This document shows, piece by piece, positions 37,097-48,480 of a DNA stretch of 64,000 bases (positions are counted from its first letter, which is position 1; every line of letters starts with the position of its first letter). Location: contig VXAI01000049.1 of assembly GCA_013399305.1 (NCBI GenBank), forward strand, positions 209,395 through 273,394, given 5' to 3'. The translations under genes and the position numbers were made by a program. The notes below the pieces were generated by a model. It made no database searches. It saw nothing but the letters and a program-made list of their open reading frames with translations, and had not been told where the DNA came from. Origin of the DNA: Rostratula benghalensis (taxonomy: Eukaryota > Chordata > Aves > Charadriiformes > Rostratulidae).

Positions 37097-37606
37097 TCAG
37101 GTTTTACTGCATCCAGCTCTGGAGTCCTCAGCACAGGGAGGACATGGACCTGTTGGAAGGGGTCCAGAGGAAGATGCTCAGAGGGATAGAGCACCTCTGC
37201 TATGAGGACAGGCTGAGGGAGCTGGGGTTGTTCAGCCTGGAGAAGAGAAGGCTCCGGGAAGACCTTAGAGCAGCCTCCCAGTATCTGAAGGGGCTACAGG
37301 AGAGGTGGGGGGGGGACCCTTTGTCAGGGAGTGGAGTGACAGGACAAGGAATGATGGCTTTAAATTGAAAAAGGAGAGACTTCGATGAGATACCAGAAAG
37401 AAATTCTTTGGTGTGAGGGTGGTGAGACCCTGGCTCAGGTTGCCCAGAGAAGTTGTGGCTGCCCCATCCCTGGAGGGGTTCAAGGCCAGGCTGGATGGGG
37501 CTTGGAGCAACCTGGTCTGGTGGGAGGTGTCCCTGCCCAGGGCAGGGGTTTGGGACTGGATGATCTTGAAGGTCCCTTCCAACTCTAACCATTTTATGAT
37601 TCTATG
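37097..37606 (+). mobile_element. CR1 fragment, 5'-truncated
   Basis: About 510 bp of CR1 3' end: TGCATCCAGCTCTGGAGTCC, GGGTCCAGAGGAAGATGCTC, GGGGTTGTTCAGCCTGGAGA, GGTTCAAGGCCAGGCTGGAT, GGATGATCTTGAAGGTCCCT and the tail ATTTTATGATTCTATG. The sense strand encodes [20 protein letters not shown], the usual CR1 ORF2 segment. A G-run (37308-37316) and lost bases around 37340-37400 break the frame. It has the same orientation as the copies at 12.8 and 17.3 kb but lies in a different subfamily by wording. Confidence 0.95.
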
Positions 37607-38683
37607 ATCTTTCTGACTCTAGAAATGTGCATTTTAGGCTGGCTGCTTTAGTAACTGTTATTAATGGCCTCTCTCCCCCCCAAAAAAAAAGTTTTTCAGT
37701 TATTTCCTGGGATATCTAGTTTACAGTTTTCTCCACACAAGGTATCTTTTCATAGACACATACTTCCACCCTCTATTTCATTCATATGGATACACATCTG
37801 CTGTGGATTTTTAACCTCCAGAAAAGCAGTAGTATTTTGGTCTTTGAACTCCATTCAGCGATTGGGAGTTGAAATTCATAGCAAACATTTTCTGTATGAG
37901 AAGTAGGAAGGAGATAACTAGATAAGTGTAGTTTTTTGAGAAGCATTTAAACTCGATGATCAATTTTTGATTTAAAACTAATTACACACAAGAAGGGTCT
38001 CATCCTCATATATAGACTCTGCTGGGGGACACAGTCTATACACACTGCTTGTCACAGCAGTTTTCTGTAGATTACACACATCTATTTCAAAGGTATTCAA
38101 CAACAGAGAACATCAACATTTAAAGCTCGTTCACAACTTTCCATTGTGAAGAACTCAGCACAAGACTGTTTTTGCCATGCTGCCTTCTTGGTGTGGATTT
38201 TGCAACCATAAAGCTTCTCTGTTTTTCATTTTTATTTATATATATTATATAGCAATTTCATCCAGGAATTTCAAAGTGCTAATAAGGCAGAATAAATAGC
38301 CTAACCTATACTAAAAAGACCTTTCTGGAGGTACAGAGCAATGAGACCATTATTCATACTGCAGGAGGATAGGGCAGGGCAGGACAAGTTCTGAAAGATG
38401 TTCTGACAAACCACTTGCTAGAGGGAGTCAGTAAGTATCAGTTCAGGTACACACCAGGAGATCAGGAATGCATGCACATGGCATGTGGAGTGGTAGGGAA
38501 ATAACACACTAAACTCAGGGGAAGAGACTCAATGAGTAAGAATCCTGGAAGAAAATAAATCCACCTCCTCTGTTTTTGTGCTACACAACTGGACAGTCAC
38601 TGTAAGCCATTCTAGTTACTTGGAAAATATCTCTAGAAAAAGGACTCACATAAATTACAAAAGCAATTTTATGGTAAATCACC
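37607..38683. other. Gene-free spacer between two CR1 copies
   Basis: About 1.1 kb of unique AT-rich DNA separating opposite-facing CR1 fragments. The 80-codon plus frame at 37664-37906 starts in a C/A-rich run and has no motif. A TA-rich patch lies at about 38235-38252. Confidence 0.5.
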
Positions 38684-39124
38684 AAATGCTACGGGGTTGG
38701 AAGGGACCACTGGAGATCATCTAGTCCACCCACCTGCCAAAGCAGATCCACCCAGAGCAGGTCCCACAGGAATGCCTCCAGGCAGGTTTGAAATGGCTCC
38801 AGAGATGGAGACTCCACCACCTCTCTGGGCAGCCTCTGCCAGGGCTCTGTCACCCTCAAAGGGAAGGAGTTCCTCCTCATATTCAGATGGAACTTCTTAT
38901 GTTCCAGTTTGTGCCCATTCCCTCTTGTCCTGTCACTTGATACCACTGAAAAAAAAACAGCCCCATCCTCCTGACCCCCACCCTTGAGGTATTTCTAGGT
39001 GTTGATCAAATCCCCCCTCAGCCTGCTCTTCTCCAAACTCAAAAGACCCAAAGTTCCTCAATCTTTCCTCATAAGAGAGATGCTCTAGGCCCCTCATCAT
39101 CTTGGTAGCCCTGGGTCCTGCAAA
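38684..39124 (-). mobile_element. CR1 fragment, minus strand
   Basis: The plus strand reads GGGGTTGGAAGGGACCACTG and GGAGATCATCTAGTCCACCC (reverse of the CR1 3' end), then CCACCTCTCTGGGCAGCCTC and TTCCCTCTTGTCCTGTCACT, up to CTCATCATCTTGGTAGCCCT. Translated on the minus strand it gives [20 protein letters not shown] and [20 protein letters not shown]. The terminal octamers are not visible, so the tail was lost or mutated (38675-38690). Subfamily wording resembles 8487-8679. It is the only large CR1 here facing left. Confidence 0.94.
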
Positions 39125-42100
39125 TACTATCTGCTGCATTACTCGCTCTTCAAAACCACAGCAGATCTGTCGTGCATTCGGAAGTGTTTTGAAGGATCAG
39201 TTCTCTTAGCAGATGCCAGGACTACAGGCAATGCCCCACACAAAGAGATGTGCACCTGCCCTTGCCTTGATGTGAGCCCGAGCACAGCATCACTGGCGTC
39301 ACTGCATCACACGAGTTCCCGCTTGAAGGACTGGAGAGAGCTTCTTGTGTTCCCTGGTTCTAGAAAGTTGGGGATCTTCCATCAAGCTCTTCAGCTGGTG
39401 AATTAAGAGAGTTTACTGCGCAAGCATTTTCACATCTTCGTAATGCTGAAAATAAAAGCTTGCAGATGTTACAGAAACATGCAGCCACGCTGAGTACTAC
39501 AATTTAAATGCATTTTCTATCCTTGTAAGACACATGAAACAAAGCCAGGAACTCTTTGGCTTTACATTCTAGTGAAATCCAAACTGGCCTGAACAACTAT
39601 AAATGGTTACTGTTTGTCTTGGCTCCTACCTGTATCAGATTCAGACTGAAGAAATGAGTGAAGAAATTATAAGGGATAAAATGGATATTTCTAAATTACA
39701 AGACTGCAATTCCAGTGGCTCAGAATATCAGTTTTCTGCTTCATCTCAGTCTGCTGTAGAGAAAATTGTGGGATCTGACAACAAAGGATCAAAATCATTT
39801 ACTTTCATGAGCCAAAAGCTTCTCGTCTTGATTATATTGAAGATTAACACACCCCCCCAAACCCCTCAAAACCCACCCCTAGATCAGGATCAGTTACATT
39901 TTGTTAATGACTCAAGGAGGCATAGGTTACGATCGAATGGTTACCAGTAGAATTTTGGAAGTGCCCTCAATTAAAGAGGTGTATACCTGCAATTAAATTG
40001 ATCTAATGTTGGATTTCAATCCCAGGGTCACGTGTGTGTTTTTCAAGTAACATTTAGGTTTGTACCATTAAAAACTAAGGGCAACAAGCTCTGTCTTCTG
40101 TTTGCTGGGGAGACATAACCCTTAAGACTGATGGTTTATCATGCCTTAAAAACCCCTTGAACCCTTGGGTTTTTTCATCTGACACGAATGACTTCTCGAC
40201 CAGAGAGCCAGCCCGTGTTAGTGACAGCTCTATGGGAATAAAACAGAGCAGTATGGCCAGGTTTTGTTCACTTTGAGTCCATCAGCAGAATCAGATTAAC
40301 AAGCAGAAAGACAACCAAGATGCACAGCAGAATGAGAAGTCCTTCCTCAAGCTGTGTTTGAGGAGGTTTGCTTTCATGGCAACCCATGAACCCACCAAAG
40401 AGGCAACTCTGACGGGTGCCCCTACTCACCAGTAACTGATGTCCTACAACTTTCAGAAAAGATAAATATGGACACAGCACTTGGCATCACGTAAACTGAT
40501 GATGCTCACAGGACAAAACAGACAAGGACCATCTTCCTGCTTAAGCCAGACTATAAATTCCACAGAATATGGACCATGCACTATTCTTCCAAACGCTCCC
40601 ACAGCTGGCACATGATCAAGAGCTTAAAGTATGTCAGTATTAATCTGTTATAGATTACTCTTTCTATTATACCTTCTAATAATACATGATGAATATGACC
40701 AGAAGAGATATGCACGCATGCATGCATCCTTAAAATACACAAATGGAAAAGGATTAGTAGCAAGGATGCATGGGTGGCAGGGTGAGGGGGAAGCAGAGAA
40801 TGGAACAATTCTGAAAAAAACAACCCCAACAATCAACTCCCCTTGAGGCCTCTGCTGGAAGCACTGAAATCTATAGGAAATGTATGAAGTAGTTAGCTTT
40901 TCCTTTAACTGAATACAAAACTATCTGTTGAGTAACACTTCAAATATTACTACTAGTGAGAGATGTCAGCAACTCAAAATGCTTTCCATAGCTGTTTCAT
41001 TCAACAGAGTAGCTCGAAATTATATACGTATATTTTTCTAAATACAATAAAAACAGATAAGGAGATACAGTCTATTTTCTAAGCTACGCTATACTATTTA
41101 TGTATTATTACACATTGTGATGTAATAATGATGCAACATTATTTTTATTTTCCAATTAAGATGGAATTTCCCTCCCCCTCAATATTTAGGGATATATTAA
41201 CACTCAGAACAAAGAAATATAAGCAACTGCAGCAGTGTATAATGCAGCTCCAAATTTAAAACTATATGCAATTCAAAAGTTCAAATAGGATTACAAGAGC
41301 CAGTCCAGAGGAGAGGCCACATCTAACATTTTAAAATATTATTAGTGTACAGAGTCTATCCAGGAGGAAAAAAAAGAAGCAAACCAAAAAGAGGTTTCTA
41401 TAATGAGACCTTTCTGTACTAAAAATACAGTACTGTAAAACACGGTCTAGTTTACAAACTTAGTAATAACCCCCCCATATTATTAGAAAAGCTGTCAGTC
41501 AGTCTGGTTCCAGAAGCCATGAGCTTATATGGGTGTGTGTTTATAAATACACACATAAAGCACGTATATATTTATATGTTTTTATAAGGAAGGCTACCAA
41601 ACCTTTCTTAGCAGCTCCGTAATAAATGAAAGCCGAGATACATAAACACAGGTCCATAAGAGGAAAATATTAAATATTACCAGACTCAAGATAAAAATGT
41701 TAATAACACTGTTGCTGTCCTTACCACTGGTAAATTCCTTCAAACCTCCCAAGTCTGAGCCCCTATCAGAACTCTGTCCCTAACATATATGAAATAGCTA
41801 TCCCCCTCTGCCTGGAGAGAGGCAAACTGACTGCCAACCATCGAGGACCAGAAAAGTCACATCACTGCTAGAATATCTTGTTCTGCTCCTGGCTTAGTTC
41901 CAGGTGCAGACACCAAGCATCACCTCCTTTCACTCCATTGTTCAACAACAATTAAAGATGGGATGTTACAGAAGAACCACCCCATGTCCCAAGCCACAAT
42001 TTAAGGTGATGCGCAGCTACCTGAAGGTTATAGGTACTTCCTCCCATGAGATGTAGGCAAACAACACAGAAAGAAAACATCTCAAAGTTTTATTATTTGT

Positions 42101-43029
42101 AAAAGTTCATATTCATGCTCTTTACTGTCCTATAATTGAAATAATTATTACAAATAACTGCCTCCCGCAAAAAAAAAAAAAAAAGAAGCTCATTAATGCT
42201 GAATTCAGTAGTGAACCATCCGGTTTTAGTTTTCTGCTTTCCAGCATGGGTTGGTGATAGCAGTTACACACTCTAAAAAGAGCTTTTAAATAATCTTCTC
42301 AGTGTACTGGGCACTCAAGCAATGAAGCACAGCAGTACCAGCTCAGGTATTTTGCGTTAGAAAAGACAGATGACTCAGAAAGGATAAGTATCTGCACCAA
42401 ACCTATTACCAGAGGAGAAGAGAGCACATAAAGCTTGCCATTTGCACCATTAGGTTTGCCACAATAAATGAGACGTTGGGTGTGATGTATAGCAGGGGAA
42501 AGCAAGCACAGCTGTTGGCTTCTGCAGAGAAGTAGGTAGGTGCTCCGCACCTGAGTCTGCAAATATTTATTAAGCCCTTAACAGTGAGGTTGGGATGTTC
42601 AGAACAGCTACTGCCCAAAACCATTATCTATGGATAATGAACTATGTCAGGACACTGAGGTCCTAACACGGGGTCCTCGTCATTCCCCACTACGCGAAAG
42701 ACAGGACAAGATTATTATAATATATTAGTAATATTTAATAACAGGATCTTAGCATTTGTGTTTTAGTAGCGAAGGCTGAATGCCATAGCAGGGTTTACAT
42801 TAGTACTAGTTTCTGATGGTGCCGTTTAAGCCAGGCTTAACAAACTCTCGGGTTTTATTACTGTGATACACCAACAAACAAGGACACCAGCTCATTAGAA
42901 AAAGGGTTTATTTGTAAATAAAGCACTTGGCTCCTTGCAGGTTCCATTATTACCCATTCACTTTTTCTACCATCTGCCGGCAGAAATCAAAACTGACTGG
43001 GAAGAAAAAAAGAATTGGAAAAGAAATTC

Positions 43030-43053
43030 TTTTTTTTTTTTTTTTTTTTTTTT
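43030..43053 (-). repeat. Poly(T) tract, 24 bases
   Basis: Uninterrupted T24 on the plus strand. No retroposed sequence is recognised next to it on either side. Listed as a simple homopolymer. Confidence 0.95.
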
Positions 43054-44187
43054 AACTTCACCAAAATAATTCACTTGAACTTTGGAAGCCCTTGTATTTT
43101 TTTCAAGCATTTTTAGAAACAGCTAGTAAAAAAAAATAAATAAAATATTTCATCAGGCAATAAAAAGGCTTTTTGACACGCGAAGACAAAAGCTTCAGGC
43201 CGTTTATTAAGACTACTTCCTACTGTGTTGGGCTTTGTTTTATCTCATAATTAAAATCACACCTGAGCTGGGCCATCTGTGAGAGTGTATTAAGTTTCTT
43301 ACAAAACATGAAAATCCTTTCATTTTTTCCATACAAATGCCAATAAATCTTATAGGGGGTTTTTTGTGCGTGACACAGAAAAATCATATGCTTACATAAA
43401 GTCTGGCTTTGAGCAAAAAAATGAGCAGGCAAACAAAATTATTTTTCTGTATTTATCATCAACTGCACCTCATAATAATGGATAAATTTAAAAGTTGTAC
43501 ACTTCAGCATAAAAACCATAGCTTTTTTTGTTTTGCTGTTTGACAGTATGTTTTCTTCCAGTTTCTTTTGTAGGATTAAAAATAAAAATGAGTAAAAACT
43601 GAAGAATTTTCCATTTCAGTTAGGAATTAAGAGCGCGCAAGAAGGGGTCGGGCAGCACTTTTTAAGATGAGCAACTACGTCAGATGGTAATGCATATGAT
43701 TACAGGTTATAAAGAGAGAAAAGAAAAGTTATCTGTTTTATAAATGTAGATACTTTATAATGTTTGAGGTTTGGCGTTCTTTTTGTTCTGGGGGATTTTT
43801 TTTTTTGTTTGGTTTGGTTTGTTTTAAAACACTCTGAAGCGAGACCAAGAGGATTTCCTTCTACACGGGGGACAGACACAAGGGAAAGAGAAATCCCCAA
43901 GTACAGTCCAAATCTACGAAACCAAGCAGATGTCTTTTCAAGCAAGTACTTCTGTGTGCATAGTTAAACTGAAGGACTAATGACAGGAGGACCACAACTC
44001 ATGTTAGGAGTCAGACACACACTTTAACCAGCTCACTTCAAACACAGGAAAATTTAAACACATAAGCGATTCTCTTTATTTTGTCGCAAGCTATATTCCT
44101 TCAGAGAAATGGTATAAATTCTTAACATTATCTTGTTAAATGCTTCTCTTGAGCCAGGAACTCAGTACATATCAAGGCTTTGCTTTT

Positions 44188-44215
44188 TAATCATGTAATT
44201 TTAATTACACGATTA
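44188..44215. repeat. Imperfect 28-bp palindrome
   Basis: TAATCATGTAATT, two T, then AATTACACGATTA: 12 of 13 positions pair. The arms contain ATGTAATT/AATTACA cores of the homeodomain type. Too short and unpaired beyond the arms to be a microRNA precursor. Confidence 0.8.
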
Positions 44216-46861
44216 AGTTTGCATAATATTTTTGTAGTCTAGCTATGCTACTCAGAAAGTTTTAAACCTCTCGATCTATGAAACACTCTCTTGGACCTTG
44301 AGAGCAAACAGAGCAGTGAAGAACAGTGATTTTCCATCTCAGAGTAACAAAGAGAGCAAAGCACGGGAATATAGTGAAATAAAAGAAAGAAGTTATTTCA
44401 CCTGGAGCCCTACTGTATCAGAGCACTGAGCGAGACCAGTGGTGTTGATCACTTGCTTTCAGGGGCAAAACTGATGAGCGCTCCGTTGACTTCCCAAGAT
44501 CCAATGTGCACAGAGGGCTTCCCCTGTTACTGGAACTTAGAATTAATTGCTAACAAGCAGAAAACTTGAAAAAAAAATCATTAAAAATTACTATTTCTTT
44601 ATACATGTTGAAGCACCAAGCTTCAATATTGATCTGCACAAACTGCCACTGATTTCAATCCACTTGATATTTTCCTATATTTCAGCTACAAAAATATTTT
44701 TCTTTTTAGGAATTTGTCTGGCTGATAGTGTCCTTAATTGGCAAACATATCTCACTTGAGTTTGTGTTCTTTTAAATTCTTTTTACTACAACAAAACAGT
44801 CTAATCTGTGTGCCATAAATAAGATTCTACAGCCATAGCCCCTCCCCTTATTTTCCAATTGGTTTTTGAATCTAATGACTATCTTAATACTAGTTAGAAA
44901 AGATATTTCTTGTTGGGTTGAGGATATAAAAGAACATGTTTAACACGACTCAATATTAGTGACAAAAACGTGATAGCAACTTTTTTTTTTAATGTTTCCG
45001 CCTGCGACAACTGAATGGTCTGGAGCCAACTCCTCAGTTGTCCTCTCTCTTGTTATTTTCCAGCTATTTTAATCCATGCTCCTAAAAACAAAGTTTGCAA
45101 TTCTACATGTACATAGGTCAATTACTTCCCAAATGCATTTTTTCCTACTGGAGTTGGCCAAGGGCCAAGAAACAAAGGCACTTTATTCTGAAAAAAGGTT
45201 TGGTGGTTTGGGTTTTTTTTTTTTTTATTCAATTGTACAAAAAAGATTTCTTATATTTAAAAGAGAATTACAGAAGAGAATTACAGTGGTAATGAACATT
45301 CTACGTGCCAAATTACAAACTATAAAGACTTTTCCATTTGGATGTATCTTTCTGCAGCAATGTCACAACAAAAATCTGAGATTCCATCGTAAGAAAAAGT
45401 GAAGGATATTTACCAGGACCTGTGCCTGGATTCTCTTCTCAGTTACACTAACTCCAATCAAGAGAAACTCTCAGCGATATTGCAAGGGTATAAAAATCAA
45501 TGTGAGAAGAGGGGATGATGACAATGATAATCCAGATACTTTCATGTGATTTTAAGTAAAACAAATGCTGCATTTTGGGATACTCAGCAGTCATCCCTTT
45601 AGAAAGCAGTACAGGACATGAAAATTCTCAGACTTCTTTTTTTCCATCTCCAACCTTCTCACAAATGCATCAAAAAACTAAGCGCCAACTACACTCCAGA
45701 ACTACTGCAGGTATCTCCCAGTTATGCTGCAGAATCAGAGCTGGGAAGAACCCCAGAATGGAGGGGATGCTTTGACCATACTGACAGATCATCTTTGCAT
45801 AGGAATCATCATTGTATAGCACAGGACATAATGCTGCAGATGACCAGGTGAAGCAACCCCTTTAAAATAGTGTATGTTAGCAACCCTTACCATTTATCCC
45901 CTCTCCCTCACCCATGAGAGGCAAGGAGAGGATGAAGCCAAGAAGGAACCCTGCTTCTGAGAAGCGATGCCTCTGGGTCCGCTCTTGAGGCAATCCCATT
46001 TTTCCACCTCACTTTACCCAAGGCTGTGCCCATTGCACAGCTTCCCTCAAACTAAACAAATACAGGATTCTGGCCAGTTGAAACTTGGGAGTTTCTTCCA
46101 TGAATACACTGAAATGTGTGTTGTAGTCTCTGGAAAAAGAACAGCCCTCTAGAAGAGATCACAAAGCACGTTTTCTGTAAATTGCCAGGGAAAAGCATTC
46201 ATGAAAACACAGTAGAAGGGTACTAATTCACACTCTCCAATCAGTCTTTCCCCCCACTTTGCAAATATATAGAAGGTCCAATTTATAAAGCCTGCATTAT
46301 TTTGAAAAATTTTGTACAATGAATGATAAAAAACCCACCCCTGCAACCTAGCGAAGACTGGGAAAACAAATGAACAATATATATTTAGACACGTTACCCT
46401 TGCTGGTTTTCATTATTGTGTTGGTTGATTTTCTCCTCAATTGAATTCACAACATTTTACCCATTCACAACAGGTCTGTACATTCCCATCTGCACAGCGG
46501 TTGCCTACGGAAAAGCGCTAAGGATCGGCTTTCAGTGCCCCCCTCTGATGCCCTCCCAGCTGTAAATGGGGTTAGGAAACAACGCTGTAAGCACAGAAGT
46601 CCTTTCAAAAGGTAAAAGGAGCAGAGGGGAAAAAAGCCTCTCTGGACGTTTGACTTGTACTTGGGTTTCTTTCTTAAATGAACAGCTAAAACTTGACAGC
46701 ATTTAAAAATATTAGAAGAAGAGACTGCAGAATAAGGCGTTATGTGTTTATGATATTGTTACTCTAAGGAGCAGAATAAGGCATTAGGGTAATAATGCAA
46801 GTGTACTCCAAGAATACAACTAGCACTGAACGGTGAGCTCATTGTTCTGAGAAGCAGGTTG

Positions 46862-46915
46862 CTTTCTTTTTCTTTTCCTTCCCCCCACGCCCTCTCTCTT
46901 TTCTTTTTTTTTTTT
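46862..46915 (+). repeat. Polypyrimidine tract
   Basis: 54 bases that are all C or T except for an A (46887) and a G (46889) in 'CCCACGCCC'. Such strand-asymmetric tracts can adopt triplex (H-DNA) structure and often act as mutation-prone sites. It is followed within 35 bp by an A/C tract and (CA)5 at 46974-46985. The antisense 74-codon frame over it is compositional. Confidence 0.85.
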
Positions 46916-46969
46916 AAGAAAACAAATGTTTGCAATCCCTTCAGCCAAAAAAAACCCAACCAAACAACG

Positions 46970-48480
46970 GGACACACACACACACAGATGTCATAAATAA
47001 TCCTGATATAAAGCCACGCTAATTTATTTCATGCCAAAACTCCAACACAAATTACTTGGGGGTGAAATTGCACCTCCTCGTATTGTGTATGCAAAATAAA
47101 AGCGAACAGATGTGCTCTTCCAGACCACGCCATCGCTACAATTAAACCCACAGTCATTTTACAAACCAGCGAGCTATTGCACGCCCGTCTGCGGCGCTCA
47201 TCATCTTTTCTCCCCTAGCCCAGCCCGGCAGAGCAGCCAGTTATTTATAGAGTTATCTACCTCGCACTTTGCAGATGATGCCTAACATTATGACAACAGT
47301 GAAAAGGTCTCCGTACCTGCCTACCTAAAACAAGTTTCTGTAAAGTAATGAATAGAGACAGCTCGGGGACCATCCACCTGCACTGCCTGCCTTTTACTGC
47401 CTGCACAGTGAAGCCACAAGGGACCGGCGGCGGGGACTTGTCTGACAGGGCCAGGACAGCCTTTTCTCCTCGGTGACAGCCTGGGCCCAGCCTCCTAAGC
47501 CTGACCCACCATCATTCCTTCACAATGCAGCAGCGAGGCAGCTGACAGTAGCAGCTGCACCTCCTAAGCGAGATGGATGGAATTTTCATAACTAGTTCCC
47601 CAAGTTACATTTTACCTTCAAGATAATTTATGAGCTGCTGCGGAGCCTTGAAGAGACAATATGCTTGCCATAAAATTAACTGTAACAGTCTTGTAGGTTG
47701 TAATTAACACTGGGAGAGTAGCACCAACTGGATGAAACACATGGCATAATTGATGGTGAAACTGGAAATTAAGGAAGCTAACAATATCATTACTGTGCAC
47801 ATCACTTTAGTGAAACCTATGCTTTCCAGGGGTTAATGACAATCCCCTCCTAACGTACACATTCTGACGGGGAGTGGATGAGTGTCACAGCTAGGAGGAG
47901 GCAGGTTTGCTGGCAAGGCCACCTTGCACCTGGACTGATGTATATATTGGGTTTTGTTTCTTTTTTTTTTTTTTGCCTGGAAGAGATATACATGTCAAAG
48001 CAGCAACAGCAGCACCTGAACATCTGGCAGCAGGCACACTGCAGCTCAGAGATAGATGGTTGCTCAAGCCTCATAGAATATTTCATTTTCTCTGTAGCCC
48101 GCACACTTAATGGCAAAGAAGAAAACAATCCTCTGTGAGATTTCACTTAATGGCCCACATTATTAATTTAAATGACTTGAGCAAAGAAAAACATTTTAAC
48201 TTTATATTGCCATAACTTAGCAGCAAATTAAGACGTTGGGGTTTTTTTTCGTCAGTGTATTATCATCTGGGTTTATTACATTAGTCTTCAGAAACATGCA
48301 CAGCAATCCTTTTAGCATCTTGCTTGTCAAGGGAATAGGGAAGGGGAGATGCGGTGCTAGTGAGCTAGTTAATCAGAAATAATGTTATAAACTGCTGCCA
48401 TCTTTGGGAGGGAGAACATGCCATTCATCTCCCTGTATTCCAGGCTCTACTCTCTAGCCAAGGCTTAAGGAATCGTTACT
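46970..48480. promoter_or_regulatory. Possible conserved non-coding (enhancer-like) block
   Basis: Repeat-free DNA with evenly mixed composition and many homeodomain/POU-type AT cores in GC-balanced surroundings: GCTAATTTATTTCATGCC near 47019, TGCAAAATAAAAGCGAACAG near 47090, TTGTAATTAACACTGGGAG near 47698, GGCATAATTGATGGTGAAAC near 47743, and CATTATTAATTTAAATGACT near 48158. 47380-47560 is GC-rich with some CpG. No frame is sustained. This is a texture-based guess. Confidence 0.27.

Larger units (their letters stand above)
39125..46850. other. Gene-free stretch
   Basis: Unique AT-rich DNA across 7.7 kb. The 115-codon plus frame at 39603-39950 has Ser/Glu-rich text (EEMSEEIIRDKMDISKLQD) but no flanking splice signals I trust and no family match. 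Simple features: a GCATGCATGCAT alternating tract at 40716-40727, T/G and T homopolymers at 43030-43053 and 43797-43806, a palindrome at 44188-44215, and a 13-bp tandem doublet with GAGAATTACAG at about 45261-45286. Confidence 0.45.

Noticed and set aside
37200..37592. 130- and 105-codon minus-strand frames
   Set aside because: Antisense of the CR1 at 37097-37606.
39603..39950. 115-codon plus-strand frame with acidic start (EEMSEEIIRDKMD)
   Set aside because: Runs into a C/A-rich low-complexity tract (TPPQTPQNPP) and lacks flanking splice signals or known homology; kept as non-coding.
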